Made by a program: the position numbers and the translations under genes
The notes under the pieces: generated by a model
What the model was told of the DNA's origin: nothing
Seen by the model: the letters and a program-made list of their open reading frames with translations, nothing else
Database searches by the model: none
Part shown: positions 51,201-62,273 of the stretch, in pieces
How the letters are laid out: every line of letters begins with the position of its first letter
How positions within the stretch are numbered: the first letter of the stretch is position 1
Assembly: GCA_000499405.2 (NCBI GenBank)
Contig: HG738137.1
Location: 23,938,422-24,002,421, forward strand
DNA: 64,000 bases
Origin: Onchocerca volvulus
Lineage: Eukaryota > Nematoda > Chromadorea > Rhabditida > Onchocercidae
Direction: 5' to 3'

Positions 51201-52151
51201 ATAAAAAAGTAGCATAATTTCAAAAAAATCCAATTTATTTTATTTTAAGATAATAAATTAATATATAACAACATTTTATCATTGCAAATTAGCATCTACT
51301 TACTCAGTTGCATCAGTTTCAACAGTACCATGAACGATAAGAGTTTGACCGGGCTGTAGTTTAGCACCAAGTTTTGAAATATAGGGAACTGGAATAATCA
51401 TATCACCTGGATGCGCCTAAAAATATTTGAAAAAAAAAATTCTGCTCGAACAATACAATATAACAATACTAGTTAGAAAAACTGATTACAACTGATTTTT
51501 GTCTGTCAAACTACTGAAATACTTTATACATAATTATCACATTTCAATTTTAAATCATCCGATGACTTCAATTTTCACGTATTTAACTTTAGAATTTTTG
51601 ATTACTGTAAAAAAAATAAGACTTTCTCAGATTCATTCTATCAATATATTGAAGGAAATTTTTCATTCTTTCTATTTCTTTTTTTCTTTTTTTTATTTCA
51701 ATTTAATAGCCATGTCTATTGAAAGTTGAAAATTGATCAAAGTATTCAAATTTCTTGTAATATAATTAATTTTTAATCATACAAAATGATAATTTGATAC
51801 ATACCATATCTTTGATAGATACTATATCTTAAATTTTATTTTGTCACTTAAAATAATTTAAAAATTGACAAAACAAATGTGCTAGAAAAGCAATCATTCA
51901 ATGATTCAGGATATCTAACAGAATTGATATGATCTCAGCTATTTCATTCAATGGATCATATTGAAATTTGGAAATGATAATATTCCAAAAATATCAGTTC
52001 ACTATAGAGAAATTTAAGAAGCACCGGGAAATTGCCGGATAAATAATTTGAGAACTTGGACCCTAAACTTTAATTTGTAAGAAATAGTCTTCTAATCTAC
52101 TGAGCCATTACAATCATAAAAGTAATTAAGCAAAATTTAAAGACTTACCAT
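48240..52151 (-). CDS. Tandem-repeat galectin with two carbohydrate-recognition domains
   Basis: Beta-galactoside-binding lectin of the nematode LEC/GALBP type, 282 residues; filarial relatives are abundant and can be secreted without a signal peptide. Exons: 52149-52151 (the ATG alone), 51304-51416, 50712-50823, 49897-50161, 49476-49588, 49167-49286, 48240-48362 (stop TAA). CRD1 (about residues 10-145) starts VPYISKLGAKLQPGQTLIVH, keeps YNTYQNGKWGKEEK and ends VSLKGVHWGGRYYNLPFE. Its H-x-N-P-R site reads HMKAY, so sugar contacts are largely lost. CRD2 (about 150-280) has the full set: HFNPR, VVRN, WGQEER. CRD2 ends in FEVTGMEFTM. The last intron contains a non-autonomous Helitron. Which LEC ortholog this is I cannot decide. 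Confidence 0.93.
48665..49127 (+). mobile_element. Non-autonomous Helitron, apparently two joined copies
   Basis: It ends in a perfect hairpin, GTCACGC-GTA-GCGTGAC (49099-49115), then CGATTCAG and CTAG (49124-49127) followed by T, the classic Helitron 3' end. Two starts of the same kind are present: AAATAAAAAGATAAATGTTCG (about 48670) and GAATAAAAATG...ATGTTCG (about 48920), each followed by CGTTG/ATGG, TTGCATTCRAATAGGCGC and a TACTT/TATTT stretch. A subterminal block (CCAAAATGTTCCAGCTAACA at about 48833) is shared with the copies at 44460 and 53210. It lies in the last galectin intron. Confidence 0.8.
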
Positions 52152-52946
52152 TTTGTTTATAATTTCCAAAAGGATAGACTATCTTGACGAAAGAAATGGC
52201 TTCAAATGATAGGGGGATGACAATGGAAAGATTGATCGGTTGACAATGAAAATGACTGCAAAAAGACAGGGAAAGAGAGAGAGGGAAGGAAAATAGAATA
52301 AGAAAGGGAAAGGAATGATAAATTGAATTGAATGAATAGGAAATTGATAACTATTTCAATTATAGAATAAATAAAAATAAGAGGTGTAGACGTAGGAGGG
52401 GAATGAAAAATTCAATCGATCTGAGAAGTAAAGAAAAGGAAAGTGCTTCTCTTAACTTCAAAAAATTTTGTTATTTGTATGAGTCATCAATGGTTGTTGT
52501 TAAATGGAAAATATAAAAGTTCAGAAACGAACAAAAAAAGGAAAAAAGCCAATAAATACGAAATGGCATCAATCCATTTAATTGTTTAATTGTTATGACT
52601 CATTCAATTATTTTAATAAAGTTTTGTTTTGGGTGAACTATCGAAAAATTGGATAAAAGGAGCAAAATAATTGGGTAAGGATTAAATAATAATTAAAAGA
52701 TTGCAAAATAATTGGATAAAAATGAAAAAATGATTGCATAAAAGATGGAAAAAAAAATTAACTCAACAAAGATTATAAAATATTTAGGCAATGATTGCAA
52801 AATAATTAGATAAAGGTTGCAAAAGTAGGAATTTAGATTTAAGCAAACAAGCAGGAAAAGACGGAAAAATTAATTAGTCATTAATTGGTTTAATTTCGAA
52901 AGATACGTCAATGAAATAATTAACATTATTTCATTGTATTACATAT

Positions 52947-53605
52947 TTATATAAATAAAAATCGTTGTTACCTTCGACATAACGTTGCAAGTTCGTCACT
53001 GATTGCAATGTTACATTCGAATAGGCGCGTGTTTTTATACAAATATACCTACTTTATTTTTTTGACCTGTCACATCTATGACAGGACGAATCTTGAATGT
53101 AAACAGCGCCACGACGAATATTGTAAACAAGGAGTACTAAAAATCAAGTGAAGCGACTTTCAAAAGGATGACAAACATGTTAACCGCCAAAAGGATGAAT
53201 GTGTTTATCACCAAAACGTTCCAATCTATAGATAAACTAAGTGAAGCCAACTAATCACGAGACAACACGATGGAGATCAGGTATGGAGGAGGAGTCTGAA
53301 AGGATCTAAAAGAACAGGATTTGGAGCTGGAGTTCAAGTTCAAATTTGGAATTCTTATACGAAGCAATAGCAATAGTTCGAAATTCAAAGCGACACAGCA
53401 TTAGTTGAGTAACGTTCATACGAGCGACGAAAGAAAAAATAACCTTGACTGAATATTTTCTGATAATTGTGTTAAAATTTCAAAGCACTCGATAAGAACT
53501 TTCGGAGATTTAAGATTTTGTACAAACGAAAATATTCGTTTTATATTGTTTACTAGTTGGATCGTCCAAATGTTGCCATAATAATGCATGGCCGGGTCCA
53601 ACTGG
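52947..53605 (+). mobile_element. Non-autonomous Helitron upstream of the galectin gene
   Basis: The start TATATAAATAAAAATCG continues into CATAACGTTGCAAG and ACATTCGAATAGGCGCGTGT, like the copies at 48670 and 48920. The interior at 53170-53250 (TGTTTATCACCAAAACGTTC, then AGATAAAC) matches 44440-44480 next to the large Helitron, and 53385-53530 matches 44540-45060. It ends in a palindrome whose outer arms are AGTTGGA (53555-53561) and TCCAACT (53597-53603), followed by GGG, giving CTGG as the terminal CTRR. No coding capacity. Confidence 0.8.
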
Positions 53606-53683
53606 GTTACAAAAATAGGAAAATTTTAAGTATTGTATTTAATTTAAAATTCTCGTTTTTTCTTTTTCTTTTTTTTTTTTTGA

Positions 53684-53760
53684 AGCTTTGCTCCCTAAGA
53701 TAAAGGAACCCGAAATAAAAAGATAAAGCAAAGCTTCCTAAGATGAAGGAACCCAAAATT
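53684..53760. repeat. Direct repeat of about 33 bp
   Basis: AGCTTTGCTCCCTAAGAT followed by AAAGGAACCCGAAAT recurs about 45 bases later as AAGCTTCCTAAGATGAAGGA followed by ACCCAAAAT. It lies just outside the Helitron end. Confidence 0.7.
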
Positions 53761-55173
53761 AATGTTTCATCTGTAGTATCTTTAGTCGATCTAGTATTGA
53801 AAATAAAAAAAAAAAAAAAAAAAAAATAAAAATACAAATTTTCTAATGATTGACCTCATACAAACGATTTGCGATAGCTAAAATAACATTAGCACTAAGC
53901 ATTGTAAAATAGATTCGCACCTGAACTAATGAGTTAATCGTTCTTGTAAAACAGTATATTTTCTTCTTCAAGTATGATATAATACAACATTTTCTTCTTT
54001 AATTTTCTTCTTTGAGTTTGCTGGAGTTGTTATTGAAAAAATTGTTAAGTTAAAGGTAATCCTCAAGAAGTCGATGATACACTAACTTAACTCACAATCA
54101 ACAAGAAAAGTTTTTTTTTTTCAAGAAACTTCAGTTATACTTATAAGCGTTTGATATCTTTTATGTAATTATATCCAATTTTAAAAACAACTCCTGCCTT
54201 TATGGTGATAATATGGAATTTGTAGAAGAAATGTATAGCCGTTATTTGCAAGGTTATAAATCAATCGGGGAAAATTGATATAGAATGAAGTTTTGCTACC
54301 GAATTGAGTATTAAAATATAAATAATCTTATTTGAATGTATGGGGAATAGAAATAAAATTGTTTGAAAAAGAAATATCAGTAGAAATCACAATTACAAAA
54401 ATATTTTGATTATTATGATTATATGAAATCAAAAAATACAAGGAATGACTGATATTGTGTTTATGATTTTACTTTCCCTTTTTTTTCGTGGCAAATTTAC
54501 CTGTTTCTACTTTTTTAAAATTTATCTTTCAAAATTTCTTTAATACAAACGATTTGAAGTATGATATTTTTCGATTATTTTTCTAACATCATCAGACACC
54601 TATTCATATTTATTATGAATAGGGAGTGATTAATTTTTTTAAATTTTTTCTAGAATTATTTAAATTAATGAAAGTTTTCTTTTCAAAGACATTTTTTCTT
54701 CATCTAATTAAATAAATTAGAAGAAAGCTCCAGCATAATTTTCTTTTCCAAATTTCATAATGCATTTCGGAATATATGATACTCGTCAACATGACGTATG
54801 GGATCCAAGCGATTGCATAGCGTCATATCCCTCCGTTTCAGAGAGCGATGGCAACTCATTAGCGGAGCGGTAGCGTGATTACAGGTGATGGCATGGTTGT
54901 GCGTGGATAATGTTTATAAAGATTCTGAGCGTAATTAGGTGAAGCGCTGCGGTTATATACGGCATCTGATTTCACGTAATGACGTAATAGACATGATTAA
55001 GAAAGTGATATTATTTTCCAGAGGAATCGTATTTTGGGTGAATTGAGTGATTTGAAAACAATGTAACTTTTTGCAAACATAGAGCATTTATCAGAGTTTA
55101 TGAGGTATTAATGAAGTGATAAATTAAAAGTTCAGGACGAGTTAATTTTTTTTCTAGCAAGTGAAGTGGAAAT

Positions 55174-58100
55174 ATGTCAGCTGCAGATGGCGGTGCTGCT
55201 GCATTACTTATCGCAGGACTTGGTAGTGGTGGTACCGATGTGATGTATGAGGATGATTTAACGGACAATAGTATTCCGGATATACAGGTAGACTATATTT
55301 TTTCATCTGTATGGTTTATTTCGTCAAATTATGATATGATTTTCGTTTTGGTGTCCCTTTTTCGGCCAGAGAAAGAAGGGATAACTCACAGACGTGAGTA
55401 TTGTGAAGTCGAGTTATTTTATTTATAGAAAATTACATCTAATGTAGAAGTATTTAACTTATGTAGTATCATTCGATTAGGTTTCTGATTTATTAAAGGT
55501 GAATTTTCATTTTGAAGAATACGTTCCGATTTATTCAGTTTTCATGGTAGATTTTCTGACACTGAACTTTATTGTCACATAGTAATGCATATCTTTTATT
55601 GATGACACTATATTGTCTTATAGCAATGCATATCTTCAGTTCGATGCGTAATTCTTATTATGATTTATAGAAAATAACAAAGAAAAACAACATTTTACCA
55701 TTATGGGGTAATACACAGACGATGAATTTAAATGCTTTAGTATTGGAGAATATTATTCAATGTACTTATTACAAAAATTATCTTTCGGAAACTACAGGGT
55801 TTCAACAGCTTACAGAAGAGATCTATTATAGCGTAAGTTATACTTTATTGTGATATGTTTTGAAATGATGGCGTTTAATTGTCTTTCCAGTATGTCGATA
55901 GTTAATATTTGAATAATTGTAATTCTGGATATAAAGAATATGTTTTCTGCACAGTTTGGTAGTTTTTAATTAAAATTTGTTGTTACAGTATTTTCGTTTC
56001 AGGTGAAACATCTAGAACCATGGGAACGTGGTACGCGGAAGACACAAGGAATGACCGGCATGTGCGGCGGGGTCAGTCGCTTAAGTGGTATTCATTCTTT
56101 TCCTGGTATTCTACATTTTCTTCAATTAAGAACTTTATCATATATGATAAGCATAATCAGTTTGTGTAACCTCTAGGTACGAGGTGTTGGTGCTGGTGGA
56201 GTGGTGAGTACGGCATTCTGTCTTCTTTATAAGCTTTTTACGATTCGACTTTCCAGGTATGGATTTAACAGTGAGTTGCGATTAACTATATTTTTGTTGT
56301 AGATCGTTGCATTTTACTTTGTCAGTGGTTTTCATCAGTAATGTCAGCAATTGTTTTATGGTATATTTTAAGGTGCTAAATTTCATTTCACTTTTAGTTT
56401 GTTTTTGCTTGTGTCTGAAATATGCGCAGTAATACTTTATTTCTGTATTTACAGCAAGCAGAAGAATCACCATTTAAAATTGTCCCACTGAAGCATTATT
56501 AATTGAAAGATAATTGTTATTGTCAAATAGTAGATCCTGTTTTATTAGCATCGCGTACTATTGTTAAGCCTTCTAAAGATGCTCAATTTGTCGAGAAATT
56601 TTAGGAAACAATTGGTTAGCATGATTAATAATAGTAATTCACCGTATATACGGGGTATCGGTTTTATGTATATTCGGTTTTGTCAACCACCACAAGACTT
56701 ATGGGCCTGGATGGAACCTTATTTGGTAAGTGCCAATAATGATTTGTCCTGAAATATTCATTAATAATGAAAAAATTTCCCTTGCATTTGCTTTTGCTAA
56801 TGTTTAATTTTTTTGATTTCTGTCATGACTTACTTTGGCACCGCTGAAAAAACATTGATTAAGTGGAGATACATTTCTTTTCGGAAATGTAATATTGCTA
56901 ATGATTCTGCCATTTATTAGGACGATGAGGAACAAATCGATCCACGTTCTGGTGGTGGTGATGTGATGGCGATGGCACAAGTTGTAAAAATGATGTTAAC
57001 TAAACTAGACTGGTATGGTACGCTATTTCCGCGAATTCCTGTTCCAATTCAGGTATAAATTAAACTAGTAACAAAGAATTTCTTTCGCAAAGTTTCAGTA
57101 CAGGTGTATACTGTGCATCGCTGCGATAAGAGTTGAATAATAAAGTAAGGAGTTTTATAAGCATGAGAAATTTGTGATTTAAAGGTATGCATGAAGTAGT
57201 GAAGATAATCTATGATTGACTGTTTCATCTCTAAAGTTCAGTTAAGTAGTTTAATCATATTTGATTTAATTGTGTGTGATATATATGCATAAGAATAAAA
57301 ATTGTCGAGAATTCTGCCGGATTATATGAAGCAATTTTTTTTTTTTTTTTTTTTGATATTATGAAATTATAGAAGGAAATTGAACTGAAATTTCGAGAGA
57401 AAGCGAAATTGGACTATCAACGAGAACATGGGTAAATTCTGCTTTTTGATATTTTTTCCTTTTCCTGATTTCAATTGCATTAATTTTTCTTATATAATAA
57501 GAATTTTTTTTAATTGCATTAACACATTGTTATATTTTCGGGATAAATTTAGATTTACTTTAGTGAATGATGAATTTTTTAATATAGAGATCGAGAAGGT
57601 GATCATGATAGACACCGAAGTCGAAGCAGATCGCGAGATCGATTGCGAGAGAGATCGAAAGATCGGGATAGAGACAGAGATCGAGAAAGATCTCGTGAAC
57701 GTGACAGAGAGAGGGAGAGAGATAAAACCAGAGGACGATCTCGAGAAAATGATCGGGCTCGGGAAAAGAAGCGAGATTCCAGGTCAGTAAATTCAATCAT
57801 TATCACATTATTAGTCTAAAGATTTTAAAAGGGCATCGCAAGTAACGGGATTTTTTTCGACTTTGTGTGAGGGCTTGTCGTAAAGAATTACTTGTTTAAC
57901 ATAATCTTTCGCTTAAGTGTTTACAGTGACGATTAGATTTTTTCGCATGATATTTTATTTTTGTGTTGTAAAAAGTGCAATGCCATAAAACTTAATATTA
58001 TAATTATTAGAAAGAATTCTTCCTCCATTTATTCTAGAGGCAGATCAAGGGAAAAATCTAACACAAGATCCAGTCACGCTAATGACAAGAAACGGAAGCA

Positions 58101-58191
58101 TGGTGGTCATCAGTATAAGTGTAAACATCATTTGCGACATCACCATTGCCGAAAGCATAAGGAACGTTGTCCGACAAAGGCTAAAAAGTGA
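55174..58191 (+). CDS. PRPF38B: PRP38-domain pre-mRNA splicing factor (PRPF38B type) with RS tail
   Basis: Spliceosome factor of the PRP38 family; nuclear. Nine exons give 361 residues in one frame: 55174-55287, 55671-55832, 56003-56071, 56177-56256, 56605-56725, 56921-57052, 57373-57431, 57588-57782, 58038-58191. The PRP38 domain (about residues 45-230) includes NILPLWGNTQTMNLNALVLE, HLEPWERGTRKTQGMTGMCG, GVGAGGVVSTAFCLLYKLFT, SPYIRGIGFMYIRFCQPPQD and LFPRIPVPIQ, closer to PRPF38B than PRPF38A. The tail is arginine-rich with RS/RD/RE dipeptides (DRHRSRSRSRDRLRERSKDR). It ends in an unusual His/Cys/Lys-rich stretch (HQYKCKHHLRHHHCRKHKER). TTTCTAG lies 17 bases before the ATG. Followed on the same strand by ubh-4 after 1.1 kb. 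Confidence 0.95.
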
Positions 58192-59304
58192 GAGAATTTT
58201 AAACTGATCATTGTGCTTAAAGAATGGATCCTGATATATATTTTTTCATTTGTATAAAAGATTTTTTACTAAATGAGATTTTCGGTAAGGAATGGAGCAG
58301 TTTTTGTCGGACAAGATGGTCATCATTATTTCTAACCATCCGTTCTTTTTTAAATTTCATCAGTCAGTTTTTATTACTGATGAAGACACAAACGGAATTG
58401 CAAAATAGAGTTAATTTCGGATGACTGTCGGATCATGACAAAGTTTTATTTTTTTGTTTGCGTCATTCGATCATGGTCTTCTTTTATTTCGAAAAATTAT
58501 ACATACTGTTATTTTATAGTTTTACTGATTTCAGAGCATGTCAGCAGAATTTGGAAAGACATATAAAGTCCTGAAGCAATCTCTTTGTGTTTTCCCATCT
58601 TTTATGTTTATTTTTTCTTTTTGATATTTGCAGATTTATGTTAGTAATAGTGAGAGTTGCCATTTATTCCAATGCTTTACAATCATATGCATGTGTTGTT
58701 GAATTCAAAAAGAAATTTTTGTTGAGTCAAGTTATAAATGCGATCAATTTTAAAGACTGCGAGATTAATACCAGTAATTGTAAATGAGCCAATTATGAAT
58801 ATTAATTATGGCTGGGAAGAATTTTTGATGAACAAAATCATGAGATTAAAGAAGTATACTTGCAAATGTATTTTTGATAAACCAAATCTGTCTGCAGTTT
58901 GTTTGTATTTAATGTCCTAAGGAAGAAATCAATCTGTTTAAATGAATTTAATGATTAATATTATGTTTGCTCCAGAGTTATAACAAAAATAACATTACCT
59001 CGACCTGCGGAAATTGGTATATGTCCGTTATTTGATAATACTGTGCTCATCGATGTTTGCTTGGGCTCAAGAGCAGTTCTTGTTATTGCATTCCGGACTT
59101 TTTCTTTTTTTTTTTTAACTCATTGAGATATCGCTGTATTATTCAAATGTTTAAAGATATTAGTAAATCATGACAGATGTTCTTGTGTGTATCATTTCCC
59201 ATCAGGTTTTACAGTTCATTTGTACATGTACTTCGAACGAGTGATAGCATTGATGATACAATGTCTTAAAACGTTGCGATTGTTGATCAGTTTTGTTGTA
59301 GATT
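58192..59304. other. Spacer between PRPF38B and ubh-4
   Basis: About 1.1 kb of AT-rich sequence with short open frames that show no coding features I recognise. It should hold the PRPF38B 3' UTR. TTGTAG, 4 bases before the ubh-4 ATG, is a likely spliced-leader acceptor. Confidence 0.6.
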
Positions 59305-61786
59305 ATGTCAGATGCTGGAAATTGGTGCTTGATTGAGTCAGATCCTGGTGTTTTCACTGAATTGATCCGTGGATTTGGTGTGTCCGGTGTTCAAGTTGAA
59401 GAACTCTATAGCTTAGATAAGGAGCTATTCAGTGATTTGAAGTAGGTGAATTTTTTAATTCTCCGAAATATTTTGATTTAATGATTTTTTCAACAGTCCT
59501 TGATTTTAGGCCAGTTCATGGGTTGATATTCTTATTTAAATGGCGCGCTGGTGAAGAGCCTTGTGGTAGTCTGGTACTCGACAATAATCGAGTTTTTTTT
59601 GCGCAGCAGGTAGTATTCCATATGCTTATTGATATAATAAAAATTTCCCTGAACTATAATAAAAGTTCTTATGGAATTTCTGGAATTGAAAGGTACATTT
59701 CTGTAATTCCCTTCTTTAAGTAGATAGGTCTAGATAATAGTGATATTGATTACATTAATTATTATGAATGATTGGTATTGCTGAAGCATCTATGATATGG
59801 ATGTTTATTGAGTTTAAACCATTTCACATTGAAGGTGATCCAGAATGCTTGTGCCACACAGGCAATAATAAATTTATTGCTAAATATGAAGGCAGAATCG
59901 GGTGTCGTGCTTGGTCCAATTCTGGAGGAATTTAAAAGTTTCACTCAAAATTTTGATCCAATGGTAAGTATTTATGTTAAAAGTGTAGGTCATATTGCAT
60001 TTCCGTAATCCAGAATATGACTGAAATTTATAATAAATGTTCATATCAAGTATATTATATGAGAAAAGAGTTTTCATTTAAAATAGCTAGATCAAATATA
60101 TTCTAAGCATGAATGCCTTATATACTCAACTACGCGTAAATAGCTTAAAAGAGCATTTTTTCTTGTAGAATTTTATATGTAATCGGATATCATGCTTGGT
60201 CCAATTTTAAAAATTGCTTTTATATACGCTCATTATGGAAAAGTTCGGACTTGCTGATTTCAAGGTGATTTCGGATCAGGATTTGGATTTAGAATTAAAA
60301 ATTGCAGATAGAAAAAAAAAGCCGGATATTTTCCTTCGTACTATTCGTAAAATTTTATGTGATATATAAGCAGAAATGAAATGATATTGTATTTCAATGT
60401 TACAATTCTAGAATTGTGTGTATTCATTTTCAGAATCGTGGTTTGTGTTTAGGCAACAGCGAACCAATCAGAAAAGTTCATAATAGTTTTTCACGACAAC
60501 ATCTTTTTGAACTGGATATTAAAGCTCCGGAAAAGGTTTCTTATTGATTGTGCATTTGAGGTGGTAAGATAAATTGTACTAATTATCTGGAAATGTTAAA
60601 AAAATATATAGAAAGTACCAAGCTCATATTTATGTCTTTCTAATGACCCTTTTTATAACAGCGGACTACATTGATTTCGAATTCATTTTTTATGTAGAAG
60701 TTTTTATAATGATAAGCAATTTATTCATATCTGCATTTTGATAAAGATTTTATTCCAAATAATGCTACTTGGTAAAGTTCATATTTATCCTAGTATTCAG
60801 GAAGATAATTATCATTTCATTACGTATGTACCCATGGATGGCCATATTTATGAATTGGATGGTCTTCGTGAGGCACCGTTAGATTTGGGTGTTATTAGAG
60901 AAGGTGAAGATTGGGTGGATGCTGTGCGGCCAATTATCAATGCTAGAATCCGAAAGTAAATTTATCTTTATCAGTCTTTTGTTGAGACTGCAGTGCTTGT
61001 AATAAAATCTTTATTCACAAAATATTTTAAGATATAGCGCAGGCGAAATTCACTTCAATCTCATGGCTGTAATTTCGGATCGAAAAATGAAATATCAAAA
61101 ACGATTGACCGAACTCGCGGAGGTAGGTTTTCCAACTTCGTCACTGCATGTGCGATAGTGCTGTCACTATTGTTATGCATTTATTCATTTTAATGGTTTC
61201 GGATGATCAGTTGCATGAAACACTGGAATCATATTTTATCTTGCCTTATTTTGGTATATACGTACACTGTGGAAAATTGTGTTTCAAGATTTTATTTGTT
61301 AATTTTTTTTTTTTTTTTTTTGAAATATTAAATGTCTCAAATGTTTTGCTCTTCAGTCAACGATGGAAATGAATGGTAAAATGGAAGAAATGAATCACCT
61401 CCAAGCATTGATTGCTGCTGAAGAAGAAAAGGAAAAGTCATTTAAAACAGAAAATATTAGACGTCGTCATAATTATATACCTTTCATTGTCGAGTTGTTA
61501 AAGGTATTAGCCAAAGAAGGGAGGCTGGTACCATTAGTGCAAGAGGTACTTTTACATTTTTGTTTCTTTTTATTTACGTATTGAATTCAAATTTTTAAAA
61601 CGTACTATTTAGATGGGAGTTTGATATGGGAGGTATTTCTGTACTTTATTCTTTCATATCTTTCTAATTTACAGAGTTTTTCAAATTAGAAAATATTTCT
61701 ATTATAATCTTTTTTTTTAGGCACAAGAAAAAGCAAATCGTAAGATGGCAGAGAAGAAATCGGAAAAAGCAAAAGTTAAAATCTAA
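59305..61786 (+). CDS. ubh-4: Proteasome-associated deubiquitinase UCH37/UCHL5
   Basis: Ubiquitin C-terminal hydrolase (peptidase C12) that binds the proteasome through RPN13 and trims ubiquitin chains. Eight exons give 322 residues: 59305-59441, 59510-59609, 59835-59963, 60434-60535, 60801-60955, 61032-61122, 61357-61545, 61721-61786. The catalytic domain starts [20 protein letters not shown]. Active-site Cys lies in [14 protein letters not shown], His in [10 protein letters not shown] and Asp in [14 protein letters not shown]. The ULD tail has [20 protein letters not shown] and a Lys-rich end ([11 protein letters not shown]). The length fits the family (about 330). The next gene starts 488 bases downstream on the same strand. 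Confidence 0.96.
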
Positions 61787-61995
61787 TTAATTTTTTTCTG
61801 TTTGCAATAACTTTGTATGATAAAAATTTCTATTCATTTGATTTTCTCTACAAGCGTTGATGCATTATATGGAAAATGAAGAATGTAACTGATAGATCTG
61901 TGAGTTTAGTCCATTTGTTTCATGTGTTCGTCAGTGATGGTGATAATTAATGATAATATATTTCGCCGGAGTCTTTAGAAAATCAGTAAGGGAAG

Positions 61996-62043
<48 letters not shown>

Positions 62044-62260
62044 ATCCATGATATTTTGATTAGAATTCATATATCCCTCTGGAATATTAATGTTTGCATT
62101 TATAAGTCCGACTGTGAAGTTTTAAAATGATGCCTAGAAATAATCGATCTTCATTGTTGCTCAATTGTCTTGCATCGTGTGGTCATCTACACCAGTTGCA
62201 TTTTCACATTTTAATTCTTTTCCTCCTAAAATAATTCGTTATAGTATAAATCTTTCCCAG
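61787..62260. other. Spacer between ubh-4 and the next gene
   Basis: About 470 bases with the ubh-4 3' UTR and a 41-base T run (61999-62039). TTTCCCAG ends at 62260, 13 bases before the next ATG. The spacing is short enough for an operon. Confidence 0.6.
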
Positions 62261-62273
62261 TGTGAAAAGCAAT

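Larger units (their letters stand above)
52152..55150. promoter_or_regulatory. Divergent upstream region of galectin and PRPF38B genes
   Basis: About 3 kb between head-to-head genes. It contains a purine-rich block around 52255-52320, a non-autonomous Helitron (52947-53605), a 33-bp direct repeat (53684-53760), and a less AT-rich stretch around 54780-54990 that may be the PRPF38B promoter. No coding exon recognised. Confidence 0.5.

Noticed and set aside
57560..57806. Minus-strand open frames with Ser/Leu repeats.
   Set aside because: They are antisense shadows of the RS repeats of the PRPF38B gene.
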